IMG/VR virus record: IMGVR_UViG_3300017963_000257
Span: 1 to 64,000 of that record
Length of the DNA stretch: 64,000 nt
Direction: 5' to 3' (one strand)
Source of the DNA: a virus
Within the stretch, counting starts at the first letter, position 1, and every line of letters begins with the position of its first letter. Below are positions 51,821-59,597 of this stretch, piece by piece. A program made the position numbers and the translations under genes. Under the pieces are notes generated by a model. That model was not told the origin of the DNA. It was given only the letters and a program-made list of their open reading frames with translations, and ran no database searches.

Positions 51821-52399
51821 TCAGGGTTGATTGAAAAAATTATGCGCGATTAACGCCCCATAGAAAGCCGCCCAGTAGGCGATCCGGTTTTCCGTGAACT
51901 CATCGAATCTCGCTATTTTGCCCTCAGGGCTCAAGCGTAAGGCCCCTATGCGGTCAACCTTCGGGATCTTATACTTGGGGTCCTCCTTTAACAGGTTCTC
52001 GTATCCGGCCATCTGAGCGCCCCAGGGCTTGCGATGAAGGGCGGCCGGCGTCTTCCAGTCTGGAAGAATGATCCCCCCAAGTTTATTGGACCTGATGCAA
52101 AGATCGGGATGCCCACAGTAACAGAGATCGTGATCCTCCAGCTCCTGCTCGACCAGAATCACATCGTCAACGAACATCTCGATCCACAGCCTTGCGGACT
52201 CAACGTATCCGGCATATTCCGCAGGTGGAGAAGGCGCCCACTTTCCCAGTAGGATGGCCGCGTTATGGGCATGTACGATCCTTCCCCTCTCCGCGGCCTT
52301 CTCCAAATTCCATGGGGGGACCTGGTCATACCCAGAATACGGAGATAGGATCTGCGTGACCGACGGATAGTCACTATCCTTGTGGTACTTTCCTGACAT
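51821..52399 (-). CDS. PD-(D/E)XK nuclease, exonuclease partner of RecT (192 aa)
   Basis: ATG 52399 is preceded by GGAGAG. CGHPDLC (D99) and ILPDWKTP (D114, K116) give the catalytic core; VEQE near residue 85 adds a Glu. An AQMAGYE segment resembles the Q motif of RecB-family nucleases. It would resect double-stranded DNA to produce tails for RecT. Overlaps the KTSC gene by 26 bases. Confidence 0.75.
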   Translation of the reverse strand: MSGKYHKDSDYPSVTQILSPYSGYDQVPPWNLEKAAERGRIVHAHNAAILLGKWAPSPPAEYAGYVESARLWIEMFVDDVILVEQELEDHDLCYCGHPDLCIRSNKLGGIILPDWKTPAALHRKPWGAQMAGYENLLKEDPKYKIPKVDRIGALRLSPEGKIARFDEFTENRIAYWAAFYGALIAHNFFNQP

Positions 52400-52604
52400 T
52401 CTCTCCGTAAACCTTCTTGATGCTGCTATGGAAATGGGATCCGATCGAGGGGGCTCCCCGCAAAACCTCATATTCCTCAACCGGTACGTCCGGGTATTCA
52501 TAATCATTCGACCCTTTATGGAATCGAATCCTTAGGGTGCGAGTTTCTTGGTCGTATCCAATATGGCTGATCATACTGGACTCGACTGACTTCATGTGGA
52601 TCAT
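52374..52604 (-). CDS. KTSC-domain protein (76 aa)
   Basis: The sequence SSMISHIGYDQETRTLRIRF, NDYEYPDVP, GSHFHSSIKKVYG follows the KTSC-domain pattern: a small alpha/beta domain often found next to phage recombination genes. AAAGGAGG precedes it; the promoter at 52636-52663 drives it. Confidence 0.8.
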   Translation of the reverse strand: MIHMKSVESSMISHIGYDQETRTLRIRFHKGSNDYEYPDVPVEEYEVLRGAPSIGSHFHSSIKKVYGENVRKVPQG

Positions 52605-52635
52605 GGTTGCCTCCTTTCTTGGTTTTTGAGGCCTT

Positions 52636-52663
52636 ATTATGCACTTTTATTTGTGACTGTCAA
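52636..52663 (-). promoter_or_regulatory. Promoter of recombination operon
   Basis: Read on the minus strand: TTGACA (52658-52663), 16-bp spacer, CATAAT (52636-52641), about 32 bases before the KTSC start. Several repeated GTGC-containing boxes overlap the -35 and -10, compatible with repressor binding. Confidence 0.75.
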
Positions 52664-52684
52664 GCACTTTTTTGTGTCGGGCAC

Positions 52685-52717
52685 AAAAAAACCAGGAAAC
52701 CGATGGGTGCCTGGCTC
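52685..52717 (-). terminator. Rho-independent terminator of repressor gene
   Basis: On the minus strand AGCCAGG pairs with CCTGGTT (one G-U pair), then TTTTTT. It lies between the minus-strand repressor and the recombination-operon promoter, stopping read-through. Confidence 0.65.
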
Positions 52718-52789
52718 TTTGTGAAAACAGGAGAATTGGTTCGGTTATTTTTTAGGGGATTGGTGGCAACGGCGGGGATTGTTCGATGT

Positions 52790-53230
52790 TTAGGAGGCGC
52801 TTTCCTGTACCATTTTTTTTCGGGGTCCCTTACCTATGCCCAATTTCAATACGGCATACTCAAGGCATCTCTGAAGAAACCCAAGGTCCTTATCGTCCCC
52901 ATCGTTTGCCACGAGATTTGCGGTTAAGATTACCTGCTCCAGATACGGAAATCGTTGCCGTGCGGCCTCTTCAAGGCCGATGGCATGATACGCCTGCCCC
53001 ATGCTCGGGCAGCCCAGCAATAGGTCAGGTAAGGTGATTTGCGGGTATGCGTTCATGATACTTTCCAGGTCCTCCAGGGTGATCGGCGTAGTCCCCACTT
53101 CCTTTTTTGTATAGCCCGTTCTCTGAAGCCCCATGGCCGCGGCAAAATCGTCTTGGTTGACCTTTAACACTTTTCGAATGCGGTACAGGTTCTTCCTTAC
53201 GCATTGCGGCAAATTTGCTTTATCTTGCAT
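52790..53230 (-). CDS. XRE-type regulator, repressor candidate (146 aa)
   Basis: The start at 53230 has GGAGG eight bases before it; an upstream in-frame ATG would add 23 residues. Residues about 10-60 form a helix-turn-helix (VRKNLYRIRKVLKVNQDDFAAAMG), then a long helical C-terminal part ending in KGPRKK. Divergent from the XRE gene at 53324; together they probably decide lysogeny versus lysis. Confidence 0.65.
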   Translation of the reverse strand: MQDKANLPQCVRKNLYRIRKVLKVNQDDFAAAMGLQRTGYTKKEVGTTPITLEDLESIMNAYPQITLPDLLLGCPSMGQAYHAIGLEEAARQRFPYLEQVILTANLVANDGDDKDLGFLQRCLEYAVLKLGIGKGPRKKMVQESAS

Positions 53231-53286
53231 GGTTACGTCCTCCGTCAAATTATTCAACATTTTTTTACTGGGGCCACATTTTGTGC

Positions 53287-53315
53287 TTGACAGGCCCATT
53301 TTTTTAAATTATGAT
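53287..53315 (+). promoter_or_regulatory. Promoter giving a leaderless transcript
   Basis: TTGACA (53287-53292), 17-bp spacer, TATGAT (53310-53315). The predicted start near 53322 is one or two bases before ATG 53324, and no ribosome site precedes it. Confidence 0.7.
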
Positions 53316-53323
53316 CCTTTTCC

Positions 53324-53539
53324 ATGAAACTAAGAGCCTCACGACACAAACGAGATCGACCTACCGCGGTGTGGATGCGGGATGCCCGGCGAAGACTGGG
53401 GCTTACCCAACAGGAACTCGCGGATAGGGTGGGAAAGAAACGAGATAATATTGCAAAATATGAGACGGGGGCAAGCAACGCACCGGGTGAGGTTGTTATC
53501 GCCGTCGAAAAGCTTTTAAAGCTCGATCTCCATATTTAA
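53324..53539 (+). CDS. XRE-type helix-turn-helix regulator (71 aa)
   Basis: RRRLGLTQQELADRVGKKRDNIAKYETG is a textbook XRE helix-turn-helix in a short Cro-like protein. Its promoter places the 5' end at the start codon, so it is probably made from a leaderless mRNA. Partner of the divergent gene at 52790. Confidence 0.75.
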   Translation: MKLRASRHKRDRPTAVWMRDARRRLGLTQQELADRVGKKRDNIAKYETGASNAPGEVVIAVEKLLKLDLHI

Positions 53540-53633
53540 CAAGTCCACGCAATACTATCTTATCTTCGACCCTTTGTCAACAAAATAGTGCGTTATGCGC
53601 ACAAAGTCAAGACGGAGGTGAATAGAATTCATT

Positions 53634-53825
53634 ATGTTTTACAAATTAAAAGACCACCTTACCTCTTTGTTGGCCGTCCAGAAAGATAACGTTTTCCAGA
53701 TGGCCCTCGATCATCCCGAAAGTCTTTGTCGGGATCCGCAATTCTTCGCATGCAAATCAAAAATTGAGTTTTTGGTCGATATCCTCGATGAAGCCGAAAG
53801 GATTGAGGGGACGGCTTCTCTGTAG
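53634..53825 (+). CDS. Hypothetical protein (63 aa)
   Basis: GGAGGTGA lies 12 bases before ATG 53634. Helical, no motif. It sits between the Cro-like gene and the integrase. An inverted pair GTGC/GCAC at about 53588-53602 lies just upstream. Confidence 0.5.
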   Translation: MFYKLKDHLTSLLAVQKDNVFQMALDHPESLCRDPQFFACKSKIEFLVDILDEAERIEGTASL

Positions 53826-53895
53826 GTGTAGCTTGACAATTTCGGACAAGCGTAAATATGATAGTTCCTTTTATCAACCCGTAGGAGGAACTGTC

Positions 53896-55092
53896 ATGAG
53901 CGGAATTATTTGGACTTATCAGCGGTGTCCCAGGTGTGGCGGTAGGTACCCAACCTCAAGGGGCGGGTACCCTATTGTTTGCGATAAATGCAAAACGCAA
54001 CCAACCAAATTTATTATTAAAATTCCGTTCCAAAAAAGAAGGTTGGCAATAAGCCACGATAGGGACGGCCGAACCGTCCATGACTTTAATCGGGCGAACA
54101 ATCTTCTTGGCCAAATCAGGTCGGAAATCCAGACAGGGATATTCGACCCGGAAATCTATAAACAGCAGTCGGCCACTAAGCTTGATCGGTTCTGGGGGTA
54201 TTTCGAAAGTAAATATGAAAAAAGCCCTGGAACCTATGCCAAACTTTCTACCATCCGAGAACACCACTTGGGTTGTCTAGGAAAACATCAGATGCGAGAC
54301 GTCCGAGCATATCATCTGAACGAATGGTGGAGGTGGCTTAGAGAAAAAGAGCTATCACCACATTATTTAAATGATATCCATCAGTGGGTTAAACGATTTT
54401 TTAATGAAGCCTACGAGTTAGACATCATTGAGAAGGTCCCTCATTTTCCAAAAAGAATAGTCGATCCAGTCCAGCATATTGAATGGCTTACCGCGGAGGA
54501 ACAGGAAAGTGTTCTGGATCATTTACCAAAATACGACAGGCCTATATATGAATTTTTATTCATAACAGGGTGTCGTGTTGGAGAAGCTATAGCCCTGCAA
54601 CAAGGCGATATTGATCTCCAAAAGGGAAAAACCGTTATTTCAAAAACCATTAGAAGAGATGGTACCTTTGGGCCAACTAAGGCCAAAAAGCCAAGGCTTA
54701 TTCCGCATTGCGATGATCTCTTAGCTTGCTATGTGGCTGCCAGGAAAATCAGCGGGCTCAAGGGATTCGTTTTTACCAATTGTTGGGGGCGCCATTATTC
54801 AGACGATTATCTGCGGGATAGACTTGGGAAGGCATGTGATGCTGCCGGCATTCCTCGAATCCCCCTGAAAAACGCCACGCGGCATTCGTGGGGGATGCAA
54901 CGGATACAGGATGGATATGACATTTTTACCGTATCCCAAGGTTATGGTCATTCTGATATTAAAATGACACAAAACTACGTGGAAATGCTTACAGCCCAAA
55001 CCGCCAAGCTATATGGGTTGCGACAAAAGCGCGAAAAGCGCAAGTCGGACAAGGTTGTAAATATTGGAAATAACACTGGTAAGTCTGTATAG
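53896..55092 (+). CDS. int: Tyrosine-family integrase (398 aa)
   Basis: TAGGAGGA precedes ATG 53896. Catalytic pattern: R227 (TGCRVGEA), R329-H330 (NATRHSWG, where the usual first His of H-x-x-R is Asn326), H352 (GHSD) and the nucleophile Y361 (QNYVEM). An N-terminal zinc-ribbon-like CPRCG ... CDKC pair is followed by a core-binding helical domain. The stop lies a few bases before the tRNA-Val fragment, the expected attachment site. Confidence 0.85.
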   Translation: MSGIIWTYQRCPRCGGRYPTSRGGYPIVCDKCKTQPTKFIIKIPFQKRRLAISHDRDGRTVHDFNRANNLLGQIRSEIQTGIFDPEIYKQQSATKLDRFWGYFESKYEKSPGTYAKLSTIREHHLGCLGKHQMRDVRAYHLNEWWRWLREKELSPHYLNDIHQWVKRFFNEAYELDIIEKVPHFPKRIVDPVQHIEWLTAEEQESVLDHLPKYDRPIYEFLFITGCRVGEAIALQQGDIDLQKGKTVISKTIRRDGTFGPTKAKKPRLIPHCDDLLACYVAARKISGLKGFVFTNCWGRHYSDDYLRDRLGKACDAAGIPRIPLKNATRHSWGMQRIQDGYDIFTVSQGYGHSDIKMTQNYVEMLTAQTAKLYGLRQKREKRKSDKVVNIGNNTGKSV

Positions 55093-55152
55093 AGGGAGAG
55101 TGCCATCCTCACACGGTGGAAGCCGCGAGTTCAAATCTCGCACCGCCCACCA
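55093..55152 (+). other. attP candidate: 3' part of tRNA-Val(CAC)
   Basis: The anticodon stem CCATC/GGTGG with loop CTCACAC gives anticodon CAC (55110-55112). T arm GCGAG-TTCAAAT-CTCGC (55125-55141), acceptor strand ACCGCCC, discriminator A and CCA (55150-55152) are intact. The 5' acceptor strand GGGCGGT and D-arm are missing, so this is not a working tRNA gene. It begins right after the integrase stop. Confidence 0.8.
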
Positions 55153-55236
55153 CGCAAGAAAAACCAATAGGTTTGGTGATAAATATGAAGTAAGAAATGA
55201 TACAGAAAACAGCGTAAAAAGCGCGACAAAAATGCG

Positions 55237-55280
55237 AAAAGGCTCGGTTCCCAATATGGGTGCCGGGCCTTTTTGTTTTT
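55237..55280 (+). terminator. Rho-independent terminator
   Basis: AAAGGCTCGG pairs with CCGGGCCTTT across an internal CCCA/TGGG stem and runs into TTTTTGTTTTT. It closes transcription from the integrase region. Confidence 0.8.
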
Positions 55281-55294
55281 CGTGAGGGATAGGC

Positions 55295-55726
55295 GTGCAG
55301 TTTCCGTTTAAATATCGAAAGGTGGGCCGGTGCTGGATCTGCCAAACGAACGATGTCGATAAGGATGGATACGCGAGAGGTTCTTTAAATGGATCTTATG
55401 GGCATGCACACAGGTTGGTTTACGAATGGAAACATGGCCGCATCCTATCAAAAGAATTTGTTGTTAGACATAAATGTGACAATCGAATGTGTGTAAATCC
55501 ATCACATCTAAAACTGGGGACACATGCGGATAATGTTGCCGATAGGGTTAAGAGGGGAAGGTCTGCGTTTGGAGAGAAGGCTGGTCGGGCGATACTCTCT
55601 GAGGATCAAGCGAGAAGAATTAAGTACGATCAGGGCCACTCGAAGGCATCTTTGGCAAGACTGTATGGCGTTGACAGGAAAACCATTCGGTTGATTCAGC
55701 AGGGAGTAAATTGGGCGCATATTTAA
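55295..55726 (+). CDS. HNH endonuclease with C-terminal HTH (143 aa)
   Basis: GTG start. HAHRLVYEWKHGRIL and VVRHKCDNRMCVNPSHLKLG are the HNH_3 metal-binding segments, with His, Asn and His in place. ILSEDQARRIKYD and a later GVDRKTIRLIQ helix-turn-helix complete a homing-endonuclease-like design. Could nick DNA to spread itself or assist packaging. Confidence 0.8.
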   Translation: MQFPFKYRKVGRCWICQTNDVDKDGYARGSLNGSYGHAHRLVYEWKHGRILSKEFVVRHKCDNRMCVNPSHLKLGTHADNVADRVKRGRSAFGEKAGRAILSEDQARRIKYDQGHSKASLARLYGVDRKTIRLIQQGVNWAHI

Positions 55727-55745
55727 AGGGTATGGAGGTAAATCT

Positions 55746-56471
55746 GTGGGCGTGATATATGAGCCTAAAGGACGGGCAAGAGAGTACAGTCCCCTCGCGG
55801 TAAACCTATATACCGGGTGCGTGCATGGTTGTAAATACTGCTACGTCCCCGGTGTCTTACGTCAATTCAGGCCAAAATTCCACACCAACGTTAAACCTCG
55901 TAAGAACATCCTAAAAAAACTTGAAAGCGACTGCAAAAAGATGGAGGGGGATCCCCGACAAATTCTCCTCTGCTTTACCTGTGATCCCTATCAACCTGAA
56001 GACCAAGTCGAGAGCATCACCCGAGAAGCCCTCCTGATCCTCGAAAGACACCATATGAACGTGACGGTTCTCACGAAGGGGGGCCGACGGGCAATAAGAG
56101 ATTTTGACATCCTAAGGCAAAATGAGTGGTCATTTGGGACATCCCTGTCATTCTCCAGCAATAGGTTCGTTCGGGAATGGGAACCTGAGCCGTCTGCCAA
56201 TCCACTTGAAAGGATTGAGATTATCAGGGGTGCCTATGAGTCAAATATTGCAACGTGGGTGTCCGTTGAACCGGTGATTTATATTTCTGAGGCACTTGAA
56301 GTGATGGACACCCTTAAGGACATAGTGAACCACTGGAAGATAGGAAAGTTGAACTATTTCCCAGACATAGAGAGGACAATAGACTGGACATTTTTCTTGA
56401 AATCGGCAGAGAGAATTCTGCAGGGCCGGTCCTACTACATCAAGAAAGACTTAGAGGCGTATCGGAAATGA
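55746..56471 (+). CDS. Radical SAM protein, spore-photoproduct-lyase-like (241 aa)
   Basis: GCVHGCKYCYVP has C-x3-C-x2-C; LLCFTCDPYQPEDQ and VTVLTKGGRRAIRD resemble the SplB-related group found in phages (Gp37/Gp68-type). Those relatives act on DNA lesions or bases. Starts at GTG 55746; a 4-base overlap with the next gene. Confidence 0.7.
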   Translation: MGVIYEPKGRAREYSPLAVNLYTGCVHGCKYCYVPGVLRQFRPKFHTNVKPRKNILKKLESDCKKMEGDPRQILLCFTCDPYQPEDQVESITREALLILERHHMNVTVLTKGGRRAIRDFDILRQNEWSFGTSLSFSSNRFVREWEPEPSANPLERIEIIRGAYESNIATWVSVEPVIYISEALEVMDTLKDIVNHWKIGKLNYFPDIERTIDWTFFLKSAERILQGRSYYIKKDLEAYRK

Positions 56472-56782
56472 CCATACTGCAACCGGGCGAAATTATTATT
56501 GGGAAGAGGTTCGTGGAGGGGCTGGAAAAGGCGAGAAGAGAGATAGCAGAAAAAATGATGGCAGAGAGGATGGAACTCTACGCACGTCAGCTCATCTATG
56601 CCGATCGCCCACCGAATATTATTATTCAACTTCACGATAGCCCCCAAGAAAGGTCTTCGGAAGAACCTGTCACCATAACGACTGAAAGTGTTACCTTTTC
56701 AATCGACCCCGTTGCCCTGCGCCTTGGGGAACCTAAACCCTCGTACAAGAGGATCGTCAAGAAAAGAAAGGAAGGAGATTAG
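56468..56782 (+). CDS. Hypothetical protein (104 aa)
   Basis: Begins inside the stop region of the radical-SAM gene. Helical N-terminal half, beta-rich acidic centre, basic tail (KRIVKKRKEG). Not recognised. Confidence 0.5.
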   Translation: MTILQPGEIIIGKRFVEGLEKARREIAEKMMAERMELYARQLIYADRPPNIIIQLHDSPQERSSEEPVTITTESVTFSIDPVALRLGEPKPSYKRIVKKRKEGD

Positions 56783-56783
56783 C

Positions 56784-57089
56784 ATGGGAAAAATACCAAT
56801 CACACTACAGATCCAAGACCCTGAAGGGAATGTGGTTAAGGAAAAGAATATCACGATCTCAACGGACGACACCCTCATCTTTCGATTTACCGATTTTCAT
56901 GTGTATAACAATTTTATAAGAATGGATCCAGAAAGACGGCAAGAGATGTTTGGCACATTTAAAAAGGCCATCGATGAGGGCGGTGGAACACTGGTCTTAC
57001 CCCCTTTCTGCGAACTCCAAGTCTTACACAAGCGAATTGAAGTAGAGGTAGCAGTTTCCCCAGAAGACTGGAAATCAGATAAGAAATAG
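56784..57089 (+). CDS. Hypothetical protein (101 aa)
   Basis: GAAGGAG precedes ATG 56784. A beta-rich opening (KIPITLQIQDPEGNVVKEK) and a compact C-terminal part. Not recognised. Confidence 0.5.
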   Translation: MGKIPITLQIQDPEGNVVKEKNITISTDDTLIFRFTDFHVYNNFIRMDPERRQEMFGTFKKAIDEGGGTLVLPPFCELQVLHKRIEVEVAVSPEDWKSDKK

Positions 57090-57131
57090 GCCCTTGCATG
57101 CGATCTGGAAACTGGGTCCCTATAATTTAGA

Positions 57132-57902
57132 ATGGCGAATCCTCAACTCGAAAATGGTCATATTAAGATTGCCAACGATATTTGGGATGCATTGGCTAAG
57201 ATTCGTATAAGCGGTGAAGAGTGGCAGGTGCTAAATGTCATTCTTCGAAAGACATACGGTTGGAATAAAAAACAGGATCACATATCTCTGTCTCAATTTG
57301 TTTTAGCTACGGGTTTAAAGAAGCCAAATATTGTCCGAGCAAGGCAAAAGTTGTTATCAAAAAAGATAATCGTTATCAAAAAAGATAACCAGTTAAACGT
57401 AATTTACCGGTTTAATAAGGATTTTGATTCATGGAAACCTTTATCAAAAAAGATAACCGTTATCAAAAAAGATAACACATCGTTATCAAAAAAGATACCC
57501 ACAAAAGACACTGTACAAAAGACAAAAAGAAATATATGCGCAAAAACCAAGAAAAATGATGATGTAGATAACAATGAATTTCAAGTTTTCTACGAAGCCT
57601 ACCCCAAAAAGAAATCTAAGGAGGCAGCATTTAGGGCATGGCAGAAAACACGAAAGGATAGACCATCGTTACGAAATCTCTTAAAAATCCTCAAAACTCA
57701 CGTGGGAAGTGAAGATTGGAAAAAAGAAAATGGGAAATACATTCCTTACCCGGCTAGCTGGTTGAATGGGCGCCGGTGGGAGGATGAAGTCGAAACCACA
57801 ATATCGGAAACAACTGTCACCTGTTGTAAAGCCTGCGGCCGCTCAGATTGGATGGAACTGAATGATAGAGGGATTTGCGAGAAATGCCGTTCAAACCAAT
57901 AG
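57132..57902 (+). CDS. Replication initiator, O-like (256 aa)
   Basis: Residues 1-95 match the phage replication protein O domain: ENGHIKIANDIWDALAKIR, GEEWQVLNVILRKTYGWNKK, then a recognition helix (LKKPNIVRARQKLLSKK). It binds iterons and recruits the replisome. The centre is the origin: repeated LSKKI-type peptides are encoded by DNA iterons. The C-terminus holds a CKACG/CEKC zinc pair. No ribosome site is obvious before ATG 57132. Confidence 0.8.
   Translation: MANPQLENGHIKIANDIWDALAKIRISGEEWQVLNVILRKTYGWNKKQDHISLSQFVLATGLKKPNIVRARQKLLSKKIIVIKKDNQLNVIYRFNKDFDSWKPLSKKITVIKKDNTSLSKKIPTKDTVQKTKRNICAKTKKNDDVDNNEFQVFYEAYPKKKSKEAAFRAWQKTRKDRPSLRNLLKILKTHVGSEDWKKENGKYIPYPASWLNGRRWEDEVETTISETTVTCCKACGRSDWMELNDRGICEKCRSNQ
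57353..57499. repeat. ori: Replication origin: five palindromic iterons
   Basis: GTTATCAAAAAAGATAAC or a one-to-two-base variant occurs at 57353-57370, 57372-57389, 57440-57457, 57459-57476 and 57482-57499. The first two and the third-fourth pairs are 19 bp apart; the fifth is 23 bp from the fourth. They lie inside the O-like gene, as in lambda ori. Confidence 0.75.
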
Positions 57903-58150
57903 CAAAGCCTGAAGATTACCCAGAACGCACGCAAAGGCGGCCAAGTGGTTGGGTAACGAAGCATCAGGAAAATAATCTAAAAAGGGCCTTGGGGGATCCG
58001 TTGTGGGAATACCTTGAGGCCCTGGAAAGGAGGAAAAACAAGAAATGCCTGGAAAGATTGTATGGATCGATACGGAAACAGGGGGGACAGATCCTAAAAA
58101 GCATGCTCTCCTTCAAACGGCTGTTGAGATTTTTATCGACGGGGATCTGA
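57884..58150 (+). CDS. Hypothetical protein after O (88 aa)
   Basis: ATG 57884 in the tail of the O-like gene. Basic, Pro-rich, then a helix. Its 3' end overlaps the exonuclease pseudogene by about 106 bases, so the true C-terminus may have been altered by the neighbouring deletion. Placed where lambda P would be, but no helicase-loader motif is seen. Confidence 0.45.
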   Translation: MPFKPIAKPEDYPERTQRRPSGWVTKHQENNLKRALGDPLWEYLEALERRKNKKCLERLYGSIRKQGGQILKSMLSFKRLLRFLSTGI

Positions 58151-58400
58151 AGGAAATACGTAGACCGGTATGATCCCTTGGATAAGTTCGTGTTCGCAGG
58201 ATACAATGCCAGGTTCGACATGGACTTTGTGAGGGCTCTCTTTGAGAAAAGCGGGGATTCGTACTTTGGAAGCTGGTTTTACTCGGCTCCTTTGGATGTG
58301 ATGTCCTTCGTTGCTGAAGCGGTTCATAGCTTCCAGCCACGATGCTATGGAGGATATCCGTGCCACAAGGAAGTTGTACGGAAAACTGAAAGTTTTATGA
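58045..58400 (+). pseudogene. DnaQ-like 3'-5' exonuclease, broken by two deletions
   Basis: ATG 58045 follows AAGGAGG. Exo I motif (WIDTETGGTD) is in one frame and stops at 58171. From about 58154 a second frame reads KYVDRYDPLDKF, then Exo II (NARFDMDF). From about 58338 a third frame gives Exo III (HDAMEDIRATRKLY) and ends at TGA 58398-58400. The spacing between motifs is far below normal, so internal deletions that shifted the frame explain it better than simple point changes. The gene is dead. Confidence 0.75.
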
Positions 58401-58414
58401 GGAAGGGGGTGCGG

Positions 58415-58879
58415 ATGTCACGATACGCTGAGAAAACATCTGTCTCGGTTGAAAAATCCAAGGCTGAAATTGACAAAATACTTCAGCGGTACGGTGCCAG
58501 CCAATTTATTTCAGGATGGGATCAGGAAATGGCTTACATCGGTTTTTATATGGCCGATAGGATGGTCAAGTTCGTTCTACCTCTACCTCCGAAGGATTCC
58601 GATGAATTCATACGCACGCCCGGGAGAAGGACTAAGCGAACTCACGAGAAGGCCTTGGCCGCATGGGAACAGGCCTGCAGGCAGAGATGGAGGGCCTTGT
58701 CATTGGTCATTAAGGCGAAACTGGAGGCGGTTGAAACCGGGATTACCAGTTTTGAAGACGAATTCCTCGCGCATATTATGTTGCCGGATGGACGGACAGC
58801 GGGTGAGTTTCTAAAACCCCAGCTGGATGTGGCATACCAACAGAAGAAAATGCCGAAACTTTTACCATGGGGGAATTAA
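58415..58879 (+). CDS. Hypothetical protein (154 aa)
   Basis: Begins at ATG 58415 with a strong AGGAAGGGGGTG site right after the pseudogene stop. The sequence opens SRYAEKTSVSVEKSKAEIDK and contains FEDEFLAHIMLPDG, a pattern of a phage/plasmid protein family of unknown function. The reading frame is also open upstream into the pseudogene, but that part belongs to the exonuclease remnant. Confidence 0.7.
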   Translation: MSRYAEKTSVSVEKSKAEIDKILQRYGASQFISGWDQEMAYIGFYMADRMVKFVLPLPPKDSDEFIRTPGRRTKRTHEKALAAWEQACRQRWRALSLVIKAKLEAVETGITSFEDEFLAHIMLPDGRTAGEFLKPQLDVAYQQKKMPKLLPWGN

Positions 58880-58884
58880 AAAAT

Positions 58885-58971
58885 ATGGATTGGCCAACTG
58901 CATTTGCTATCGTTGGGGGAGCATGGGCCATTGCGTTTGTGCTGTGGGTGATAATAAAATATGAGAAATAG
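58885..58971 (+). CDS. Tiny membrane protein (28 aa)
   Basis: MDWPTAFAIVGGAWAIAFVL is a single hydrophobic helix, followed by a short basic tail. GGGGGA lies nine bases upstream. One of many mini-membrane proteins in the window. Confidence 0.4.
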   Translation: MDWPTAFAIVGGAWAIAFVLWVIIKYEK

Positions 58972-58976
58972 CGAAC

Positions 58977-59561
58977 ATGATCCTGTCCCTTGACATCGCC
59001 TTCAACAACATCGGTTGGTCGATTTTCCATGATAAGCAAGTGGTGGACCTGGGGGTGATAAGCGCTCCGAAGTCGGGCCGGAAGATCGTATCGGTCGCGG
59101 ATGAACGCGCTGATCGGTGTGCGGCCATGACCGGTATGCTGATGGACTTAATTTTTCAGTATAAAGTTCCGGCGATCATCGGGGAGCTTTCGGCGGCATC
59201 CCAGAACGCAGCGGCTGCGAACATGCTGGGCTGGGCCAATGGGCTCGTGGTTGCCACATGCAGGATCTTGGAATTGCCGGCCGAATGGGTAACTCAACAT
59301 CAGGTGAAGATTGCAACGGTAGGCAGGAAGAACGCAACGAAAGATGAGATTATGGATCGAGTGGCAGGTTATTATGGATGGGAACGGACGGAAAAGGCCG
59401 TCAATATAACGAAGGGAAAGAGGACAGGAAAAACAACGATGAAAGTAACTTATCACGTTTTAGGGAGGAAATACCCGAAGGGCACCTTTGAGGACATTGC
59501 GGATTCAATAGGTGTTTATTGGGCGTCGAAGGATAGGAATTTGGTAAGACTTTATGGTTAG
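58977..59561 (+). CDS. RuvC-like Holliday-junction resolvase (194 aa)
   Basis: ILSLDIAFNNIGWSIF (Asp6), AIIGELSAASQ (Glu) and FEDIADSIGVYW (C-terminal Asp) form the acidic triad of the RNase-H-fold resolvase family. It would resolve recombination or replication joints before packaging. Confidence 0.65.
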   Translation: MILSLDIAFNNIGWSIFHDKQVVDLGVISAPKSGRKIVSVADERADRCAAMTGMLMDLIFQYKVPAIIGELSAASQNAAAANMLGWANGLVVATCRILELPAEWVTQHQVKIATVGRKNATKDEIMDRVAGYYGWERTEKAVNITKGKRTGKTTMKVTYHVLGRKYPKGTFEDIADSIGVYWASKDRNLVRLYG

Positions 59562-59597
59562 GAGAATACATGGAAAGAAAAACTTTTTGTCCAAACG

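Noticed and set aside
52607-52927. Plus-strand reading frame over the repressor terminator region
   Set aside because: It runs antisense through a promoter, a terminator and the end of the repressor gene, with no ribosome site.
55080-55152. Complete tRNA-Val gene
   Set aside because: Anticodon arm, T arm and CCA are present, but the 5' acceptor strand and most of the D arm are missing, so it is an attachment-site remnant.
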